DNA from: JAERML01 sp035687895
Lineage (GTDB): Bacteria; Bacteroidota; Ignavibacteria; UBA10030; UBA6906
Reading direction: 5' to 3'
DNA length: 15,255 nucleotides
Assembly (NCBI GenBank): GCA_035687895.1
Contig: DASRUE010000009.1
Coordinates: 1-15,255, forward strand
The notes below the pieces were generated by a model. The model worked only from the letters and a program-made list of their open reading frames with translations. It was not told where the DNA came from and ran no database searches. Positions 1 to 4,871 of the stretch are shown here, in pieces; position 1 is the first letter of the stretch; each line of letters starts with the position of its first letter. The translations under genes were made by a program, and so were the position numbers.

Positions 1-46
1 GGGGCGATTCCCCGCCTAGGGCGGGATTGTCGACAGGAATCGCCCC
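1..46. repeat. Nested inverted-repeat (stem-loop) element at the window edge
   Basis: GGGGCGATTCC at 1-11 is perfectly complementary to GGAATCGCCCC at 36-46. Inside lies a second perfect hairpin, CCCGCC at 11-16 with GGCGGG at 20-25. Nested GC-rich palindromes of this kind are typical of dispersed intergenic repeats or MITE-like elements. The element may continue to the left of the window. There is no T-tract, so it does not read as a terminator. Confidence 0.55.
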
Positions 47-65
47 TACGGGTTACTTGCTGCGA

Positions 66-95
66 TTGTATGGTGAATGAAATATATGGTATCTT
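66..95 (+). promoter_or_regulatory. Possible promoter of the HEPN gene pair
   Basis: TTGTAT at 66-71 and TATCTT at 90-95 are separated by 18 bp, a weak sigma-70-like arrangement. A transcript beginning about ten bases later would start just upstream of the GGGAAG Shine-Dalgarno at 117-122, which fits translation from the ATG at 128 rather than the ATG at 77. The -35 match is partial, so this is tentative. Confidence 0.3.
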
Positions 96-127
96 ATGGT
101 GCCATAGCCACATTTCGGGAAGACAAA

Positions 128-577
128 ATGAGCCAGCACAGACTGAGACGTTTGCGACCTCATATCGTTCTCTATGAGGATTCTCTGAAGCAAACTCTTT
201 CGACGATGAAATCGAAGACTGCGAACCCGTTTATGCTGGTTACTGAATCGACGTTCATGAGCGTTCCTTCTGACCTACTTCGTAAAGAGCTTAAGAAGTT
301 CGGAGGGAATCTCGACGAATTCCGGAACTTTCTAAAAGACAACGGATATCTGATTGATTCGGAGTCGCTAATCGGATTGCTTGATGGCACCGACTATTTC
401 CGAGGGCAAGTATTCTTGCTTGCTGATTTCCATGATGACACCGTACGGGCGCTTGATCGACAAAGAACCGTTTCAGACGGAACCTTGTTAAGACTTGCCA
501 CTGATGAGATGATCGTCGATGACTACATCGACATCCCTCAGAAGGCACATAATGATTGCAGTATTCTCATATCTTGA
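128..577 (+). CDS. Hypothetical protein, N-terminal partner of a HEPN-domain protein (possibly one frameshifted gene)
   Basis: This frame encodes 149 residues that I do not recognise. It is charged and mostly helical in character, with no signal peptide or membrane segment. The ATG at 128 is preferred because GGGAAG lies seven bases upstream; an in-frame ATG at 77 has no convincing ribosome site. The last 26 bases overlap the next frame. The text of this frame breaks off exactly where a HEPN-like helix begins in the neighbouring frame, so the two may have been one protein of about 310 residues broken by a one-base insertion. Alternatively they are two coupled genes. Base composition is clearly more AT-rich than the nrdJ and nuo genes, suggesting horizontal acquisition. 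Confidence 0.55.
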   Translation: MSQHRLRRLRPHIVLYEDSLKQTLSTMKSKTANPFMLVTESTFMSVPSDLLRKELKKFGGNLDEFRNFLKDNGYLIDSESLIGLLDGTDYFRGQVFLLADFHDDTVRALDRQRTVSDGTLLRLATDEMIVDDYIDIPQKAHNDCSILIS

Positions 578-1040
578 GAGTTACGTATTGTGGGGGCTCG
601 AATTGCTCTTTCGAGAAGCCTTGTTGACTGGAAGAGACTGCGGAGATGTAAGATTGCCGTCCTTATCACTCTTGAACCAAGACTCATCCGTCCGTGTTGA
701 TGAAGCTGTAGCTCGCTCAGTTTCAGATTTGAGAAATTGGAAGCGGATAAGGCAAGAAATGAATAGGTTTGGTCTGAATCTCCTCGAGTTCAAGAAGTAC
801 GAACTAACCATTGATGATCTGGCACAAATTCGAAACACGCTTGTACACAAAGATGGATCGATGGAAAAAGATATAGCCGGGAAATTGAAGAAGATTGAAA
901 TCGAGGTAGAGGCTGACGGGAAGTTTTTTCCCAATAACGTCTTCTTAGGTTCTCTAATGGCGTGGTGTGATGAGTTCTCGATTTGGTTCGACGGCAATAT
1001 CAAGAAGGAACGCAACAGGATTCGTAGCAAACCGATTTGA
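552..1040 (+). CDS. HEPN-domain protein (putative RNase, toxin-like or phage-defence-type)
   Basis: The 162-residue product starts with a hydrophobic helix containing YLES (residues 7-10), like the first helix of HEPN domains. It carries RNTLVH at residues 94-99, which fits the R-X4-6-H active-site motif of HEPN ribonucleases, with a polar residue after the Arg as usual. HEPN proteins commonly act as toxins or abortive-infection effectors that cleave RNA. The start at 552 is chosen because AGAAGG ends six bases upstream, inside the preceding gene; the frame itself is open from about 519. The 26-base overlap suggests translational coupling with the upstream frame, or a frameshift in a single ancestral gene. 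No antitoxin family is recognised next to it. The family assignment rests on one motif and helix pattern. Confidence 0.55.
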   Translation: MIAVFSYLESYVLWGLELLFREALLTGRDCGDVRLPSLSLLNQDSSVRVDEAVARSVSDLRNWKRIRQEMNRFGLNLLEFKKYELTIDDLAQIRNTLVHKDGSMEKDIAGKLKKIEIEVEADGKFFPNNVFLGSLMAWCDEFSIWFDGNIKKERNRIRSKPI

Positions 1041-1049
1041 AATTAACAG

Positions 1050-1084
1050 AAAACCCCACTCGATGAATTGGGCGGGGTTTTTCT
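1050..1084 (+). terminator. Rho-independent terminator of the HEPN pair
   Basis: AAAACCCC at 1050-1057 pairs with GGGGTTTT at 1074-1081. After one mismatch the stem continues through five more pairs, two of them G-T, to a TGAA loop. A T-run follows (TTTTT, C, TTTT). It starts ten bases after the stop codon of the HEPN gene. Confidence 0.85.
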
Positions 1085-1191
1085 TTTATCTTAGTAGAGA
1101 TACAGCGATTGCGAGAGCAACAATCACTCTCGCAAGATCCACCGTCAACTCTACCTTTGCCTCTAGCCTCATCTTCGTTTCCTTAGATAAA

Positions 1192-1207
1192 GCCCGAGGC
1201 CTCGGGC
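1192..1207. repeat. Perfect 16-bp palindrome, possible terminator-type hairpin
   Basis: GCCCGAGG directly abuts its reverse complement CCTCGGGC, with AAA before it and GGTTTA after it. It could be a weak bidirectional terminator between the convergent HEPN and nrdJ units, but the T-tracts are poor. Confidence 0.35.
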
Positions 1208-1457
1208 GGTTTATGCCCAGTACTTGTATCGCGCCCTTGCTGGCGCTATCGCCGCACTGTTCTAGATCAGTACTTTGAAGACGGGCGGTCGTACGATGAG
1301 TCGTCGATTCATCCGAACCGAGCGTTGCTGCATCCCAACCACCCTTCAGCCGGAGTCAACAACTCCGACCGCAGATGTGTTGAGCACCTGCACCGCATAT
1401 ACTCCTGCGGGTTTCTGTGATGGCATGGTTTTGAGCCATCAATCTCGCAAAGCAACT

Positions 1458-3815
1458 CTAACACTTACTCCACCCGCAATTGTAGCACACCACGCACCCG
1501 CTCACGTGCTCAACGTTGGTGCCGCACTCGGGGCAGGCGGTCTGACTCTTCGGCATGCCGTCGTCCTTCCTTGTCTTTGGGACGCCGGACATTGCCTTGG
1601 GTGTTGCCGGAGCGACCTGCTTGAAATGGCGGAGTTCTTCGCGGTTCTCGATGTACCGCTCCAACACCTTGCCGATGGCGTCGGGAGTGGAGAGGATCTG
1701 TCCGCCGTTGCCATCCCATACAAGCGTCGGTCCGGAGATGCCTTTCAGTTGCTTCACGATCTCCATCGGCTCTACACCCGAGCGCAATGCGAGTGAGATC
1801 AAGCGGCTGATCGCTTCCGAGTGCGAGGCTGCATTTCCACCTGCCTTGCCGATCGTCGTGAAGACTTCACACAGGCCATTCTCGTCTTCGTTGATCGTGA
1901 CGTAGAGATACCCTTCGCCGGTTTTGATGCGCTCGGTAACGCCGAATGTTGTGGAGGGGCGCTCGCGCGGTACCTTCTGCACCGGTGCCGGTGGCGCCGC
2001 CTGGGCTTCCTTCTTCCTGGCAAACTCCTCCGTTTGGAGGATACCATCCCGGCTTCCTTCGCGGTAAACCGTGATGCCCTTCAGACCCGCTTTGTATGCC
2101 GTCATGTAGATGTCTGCAACCGTCTCCACACTGACATCCTCTGCGAGGTTGACGGTAGAGGAGATGCTGCTGTCCACGTACTTCTGGATCACTCCCTGCA
2201 TCTTCACGCGGAAGTACGGGTCAATGTCATGCGCTGTTACAACATGTGCCGGCAAGTTCACATCATCTCCAAACATCTTCTTGATGAGCGGGTGATAGAC
2301 CTTGTACTCGGTGAACGTATCCCCGTCGTGATTCTTGACCCGGCGGCGGTAACTCGTGCAGAAGATCGGCTCGATACCCGAGCTCGTCTGAGCAACGATG
2401 GAGCCCGTTCCCACGGGTGGTACGGTAATTACCGTGCTGTTCCGGATGCCATGCTTCTTGATCTCGTCCTGGATTTCCTTCGGCAGGCTCTGCACGAACT
2501 TGCTCTTGGAATAGCCTTCCCAATTGAAGAGAGGGAATGCACCCTTCTCCTTGGCGATTTCCACCGAAGTCTTGTACGACTCGTCCCGGATCACCCGCAT
2601 CATCTTCTCTGTCTCGTCCAGCGCTTCCTGGGTATCGTACTTGATTTTCATCATCATCAGCGCGTCTGCCAGTCCGGTAATGCCAAGCCCGATGCGCCGG
2701 TCGGAGGCCACGGCTTTCTTGATTTTGTCCAGGGCGTGGCTGTCCATGTTATAGTCGATGATGTTGTCCATGAACCGGGTTGCCACGCGCGTTACTTCCG
2801 CCAACTCCTCATAGTTGAAGCGTCCCTCTTCATCCACGAACTTGCAGAGGTTGATATTGCCGAGGTTGCAGGCGGTGTAGGACGCAAGCGGCTGCTCGCC
2901 GCACGGGTTGGTGCTCGTCAAGGGGTTGGCGTACTCGACGTTGTGGTAATCCTTCATCGTATCCCAGAAGATAATCCCCGGTTCCGCGGAGGCGTGCGCA
3001 TTCTTGATGATCTTGAACCAGAGTTCCCGCGCCCTCACCTTCCGATATGTCGTTCCGCCCCAACGCAGCTCGAAATCTGTATCGTTCATGACGGCCTGCA
3101 TGAACTCATGTGTAATCAGAACGCTGATGTTGGCGTGCTGCACCTTGATCCGGCGGGCGTCGTTCTTGATCGTAATGAACTTTTCCACATCCGGGTGGTC
3201 CACACGGATGGTAAGCATGAGTGCACCGCGGCGACCTGCCTGCGAAACTGTATTTGTGCTCTCGCTGAAGAGATTCATGAATGCAGTGGCGCCGGGCGAA
3301 TGGTCGATTGTTGCGTTGACCGGAGCCCCTTTAGGACGGAGCGTGGACAGGTCGGTGCCGACACCTCCGCCAGTCCGGTACACCATGGCCGATTCGGCAA
3401 TGCAACGGTAAATGCCCTCAAGACTGTCTTCCTCAATAGGAATAACATAGCAGTTGGAGAGCGTGGGACGGCGCTTCGCTTCTTCGCGGCCGGCGCCATG
3501 CATCACGCGACCACCGGGGACGAACTTGAAATCGAACAGCAATCCGAGGAACTGGTTGTACCAATACTCCTTGTCTGTTTCCACAGAGGCCAGAGCTTTG
3601 GCAATGCGGTTCCAGAGATGCATTGGCCCCTGTTCATTCGGGGCGAGGTACTTCGAGCGGAGGACATCGGCTGCAAGGTCGTTGTCACCATAATAGTCAC
3701 GGCAGTTCAGCGCAAGATCCATAATGGCTTCGTTCATTGGTCCATGGTTCTTTGCCATGGCTCCGGCGGCCTTCTTCACGTCCAAAGAAGCGGGGGTGGT
3801 CTCCTTTTGGGCCAT
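1458..3815 (-). CDS. nrdJ: Adenosylcobalamin-dependent (class II) ribonucleoside-diphosphate reductase
   Basis: The 785-residue enzyme reduces ribonucleotides to deoxyribonucleotides in the cytosol using a cobalamin-derived radical, independent of oxygen. The N-terminal redox cysteine sits in LSNCYV (C122). The thiyl-radical site is NPCGEQ (N303, C305, E307), with the second redox cysteine at C316 in TACNLG. The nucleotide phosphate-binding stretch is at about 466-483 (PPVGTGSIVAQ). Residues 620-720 form a TSCPD domain. The tail is a zinc-ribbon-like module with C761, C764, C774, C777, C780 and C785, as usual in long NrdJ proteins, and probably re-reduces the active site. The start is supported by AAGGA eight bases before the ATG. 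It is transcribed alone, on the strand opposite to its neighbours. No intein or insertion is visible. The organism therefore needs or makes vitamin B12. Confidence 0.97.
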   Translation of the reverse strand: MAQKETTPASLDVKKAAGAMAKNHGPMNEAIMDLALNCRDYYGDNDLAADVLRSKYLAPNEQGPMHLWNRIAKALASVETDKEYWYNQFLGLLFDFKFVPGGRVMHGAGREEAKRRPTLSNCYVIPIEEDSLEGIYRCIAESAMVYRTGGGVGTDLSTLRPKGAPVNATIDHSPGATAFMNLFSESTNTVSQAGRRGALMLTIRVDHPDVEKFITIKNDARRIKVQHANISVLITHEFMQAVMNDTDFELRWGGTTYRKVRARELWFKIIKNAHASAEPGIIFWDTMKDYHNVEYANPLTSTNPCGEQPLASYTACNLGNINLCKFVDEEGRFNYEELAEVTRVATRFMDNIIDYNMDSHALDKIKKAVASDRRIGLGITGLADALMMMKIKYDTQEALDETEKMMRVIRDESYKTSVEIAKEKGAFPLFNWEGYSKSKFVQSLPKEIQDEIKKHGIRNSTVITVPPVGTGSIVAQTSSGIEPIFCTSYRRRVKNHDGDTFTEYKVYHPLIKKMFGDDVNLPAHVVTAHDIDPYFRVKMQGVIQKYVDSSISSTVNLAEDVSVETVADIYMTAYKAGLKGITVYREGSRDGILQTEEFARKKEAQAAPPAPVQKVPRERPSTTFGVTERIKTGEGYLYVTINEDENGLCEVFTTIGKAGGNAASHSEAISRLISLALRSGVEPMEIVKQLKGISGPTLVWDGNGGQILSTPDAIGKVLERYIENREELRHFKQVAPATPKAMSGVPKTRKDDGMPKSQTACPECGTNVEHVSGCVVCYNCGWSKC

Positions 3816-3948
3816 AGAATGGTTCCTTATCGGATAGAGTTGATGGTTGTGGTGGAGGTAATCTTCTTAGAACGGTAACCGGAGGTCCGCAGGTGGGGGA
3901 AGGGCCTGAGTTCTACGAAATCTCCGTTAAAATCTCTCAATCAATGTC

Positions 3949-3992
3949 AAAAAAAGCAAAAGCCCCACTCCAACGAGCTGAAGATGGGCTTT
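3949..3992 (-). terminator. Intrinsic terminator upstream of nrdJ, same orientation
   Basis: Read on the minus strand, AAAGCCCA (3992-3985) pairs with TGGGGCTTT (3967-3959) with one bulged base, and the loop arms pair further. It is followed by TTTTGCTTTTTTT. The T-tract exists only on this strand, so it terminates leftward transcription about 130 bases before the nrdJ start. It ends either a small transcript made from about 4190-3993 or acts as an attenuator in a long nrdJ leader. Confidence 0.75.
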
Positions 3993-4001
3993 CCGGGTTC
4001 C

Positions 4002-4070
4002 CTACCAGTATATTGTGAAGCAATTACTGAAGATAGTGCCTGGATGAATCCTGACCGTACCCAATCTCAT
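4002..4070 (-). CDS. Possible small ORF or leader peptide (22 residues)
   Basis: On the minus strand GAAGAGGAG (4084-4076) lies five bases before an ATG that opens 22 codons (MRLGTVRIHPGTIF and so on) ending in TAG at 4004-4002. The intrinsic terminator begins ten bases later. The Shine-Dalgarno is among the best in the window, which is the main reason to list it. The peptide has no obvious run of one amino acid that would explain classical attenuation, and no promoter is obvious. It may be chance, a small protein gene, or the leader of nrdJ. Confidence 0.25.
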   Translation of the reverse strand: MRLGTVRIHPGTIFSNCFTIYW

Positions 4071-4364
4071 CACAACTCCTCTTCAAAGTGTAGTGCTTAC
4101 GCACTGACAACGGGGGGTGAAATCTACAGTCACGAACAACTTCGAGTTGACGTCTCTTCCACTTAACGAGTCAACCAAAATTGCCGGGTGAAAATATACT
4201 ATGTTGGTGAAGCGAAGTCAAGTAGAAAATTTTCTGGAATCGTTTGGCTCCATGATGACAAGCAGTTAGGTCTGAAATTTTTTTTCTTGCGCGCACGCGT
4301 TTGCGCGCGAGGAACGATGTCTCGTCATTTATCATCTCTGGCGATGAATTTCGGTGAGCTCGGA

Positions 4365-4393
4365 TTGACTTTTGCAGAGAGTGAGATTATATT
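4365..4393 (+). promoter_or_regulatory. Strong sigma-70-type promoter of the protease operon
   Basis: TTGACT at 4365-4370 and TATATT at 4388-4393 are spaced exactly 17 bp apart. Transcription should start near 4400, about 100 bases before the first lipoprotein gene. The downstream inverted repeat at 4392-4417 overlaps the last bases of the -10. Confidence 0.75.
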
Positions 4394-4417
4394 CATCCAG
4401 CCAATCTGTTGGATGAA
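4392..4417. promoter_or_regulatory. Inverted repeat at the transcription start, operator-like or 5' hairpin
   Basis: TTCATCCA at 4392-4399 and TGGATGAA at 4410-4417 are perfect complements separated by ten bases, one helical turn. Placement across the -10 edge and the expected start site fits a repressor operator. A hairpin near the 5' end of the mRNA is the alternative. Confidence 0.45.
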
Positions 4418-4501
4418 GATTAGATATGGAGATCCAGGGTCAGCTTTGTGTACACTTCAACCTCATATCGAACCATCACGACGACAAGGAGGGAGAGAAC
4501 C

Positions 4502-4843
4502 ATGAAAACCATTGTTATGATTGTACTTACGCTCGTCCTGTTTGCATGCGGTCCGGATAGGGTACTGCTGATGGAGACAAAATTCGATGCGCCATTGAGA
4601 CAAAAGATGACGGCCCTTGCTGATAGCGAGGAACCTGAGAATCTTCTCGTCCTCGGAAAGTGTGCCGGAAAGATCGATGGAGTGATGAGGCAGGCGCTTG
4701 TGGATGCGGGAGCGGATGTACGGACCATGCAGGGGGAGATTTTTACGGCGAGTGTCTCATCAGAGGATATTTACAGCGTGGCGGCGCTTGAGTTCGTGAG
4801 CCAATTGCAGTTGTCGCAAAAATCCAGGCCGATTTCCAAGTAG
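4502..4843 (+). CDS. Small lipoprotein homologous to the propeptide of the adjacent subtilase (I9-like, putative inhibitor or chaperone)
   Basis: The 113-residue product has a short signal peptide ending in LVLFAC, a lipobox with C16 as the lipidated residue. The start is fixed by AAGGAGGGAGAG just before the ATG at 4502; an upstream in-frame ATG at 4448 would bury the signal peptide. Residues 70-111 align without gaps to residues 122-163 of the next gene's product, the end of that protease's propeptide, with 15 of 42 identical positions including IF.A.V and YSVA.L. Subtilase propeptides of this fold act as intramolecular chaperones and tight inhibitors. A membrane-anchored stand-alone copy could hold the cognate enzyme inactive during export or protect the cell. 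The function is inferred from homology seen inside the window. The protease gene starts 28 bases after its stop codon, so co-transcription is likely. Confidence 0.8.
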   Translation: MKTIVMIVLTLVLFACGPDRVLLMETKFDAPLRQKMTALADSEEPENLLVLGKCAGKIDGVMRQALVDAGADVRTMQGEIFTASVSSEDIYSVAALEFVSQLQLSQKSRPISK

Positions 4844-4871
4844 CGCTTCTCAACAACACGAAGGACATTTG

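Larger units (their letters stand above)
1041..1457. other. Intergenic region between the HEPN pair and nrdJ (convergent)
   Basis: Apart from the terminator at 1050-1084 there is no supported gene here. Visible structure is a perfect 16-bp palindrome GCCCGAGGCCTCGGGC at 1192-1207 flanked by AAA and TTT, and CGGAGT/ACTCCG at 1351-1356/1362-1367. A third hairpin is GATGGC/GCCATC at 1419-1424/1435-1440, about 18 bases past the nrdJ stop. None of these has a good T-tract on the nrdJ strand. The octamer CAGTACTT occurs twice, near 1218 and 1268. Open frames crossing this region lack ribosome sites and family similarity. Confidence 0.6.
3816..4501. other. Divergent intergenic region between nrdJ and the protease operon
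   Basis: These 686 bases carry no long supported gene. On the nrdJ strand there is a 22-codon frame with a strong Shine-Dalgarno (4002-4070) and an intrinsic terminator (3949-3992). The hairpin AGTGC/GCACT lies at 4092-4105, and the inverted repeat GTTGAC/GTCAAC at 4146-4151/4170-4175. A T8 tract and twin TTGCGCGC copies lie at 4278-4308. On the plus strand a strong promoter (4365-4393) with an inverted repeat at the start site serves the protease operon, leaving a 5' leader of about 100 bases. A TTGACA at 3950-3945 on the minus strand could be a -35 for nrdJ, but no good -10 follows. Confidence 0.6.

Noticed and set aside
519..577. Programmed frameshift joining the two HEPN-region frames
   Set aside because: No slippery heptamer or following structure is present in the overlap; mutation or two coupled genes explain it more simply.
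1275..1796. A 173-codon plus-strand frame running into the 3' end of nrdJ
   Set aside because: Most of it is antisense to nrdJ, it lacks a ribosome site, and its composition is not protein-like.
1821..3878. A 685-codon open frame on the plus strand opposite nrdJ
   Set aside because: It mirrors the nrdJ codons, has unnatural Arg/His/Val-rich composition, no family similarity by eye and no ribosome site. It is a shadow of a GC-rich gene.
4003..4018. NrdR-box-like sequence (minus strand TCACAATATACTGGTA) upstream of nrdJ
   Set aside because: One half matches the consensus well but the other does not, and no second box lies about 31 bp away. NrdR sites normally come in such pairs.
4146..4175. 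GTTGAC/GTCAAC inverted repeat as a divergent promoter pair
   Set aside because: Each arm resembles a -35 box, but no -10 box lies at the right distance on either strand.
3816..4190. Cobalamin riboswitch upstream of nrdJ
   Set aside because: A stretch GGTAGGGAACCCGG looked suggestive, but the conserved B12-box and the other core elements are absent in the right order.
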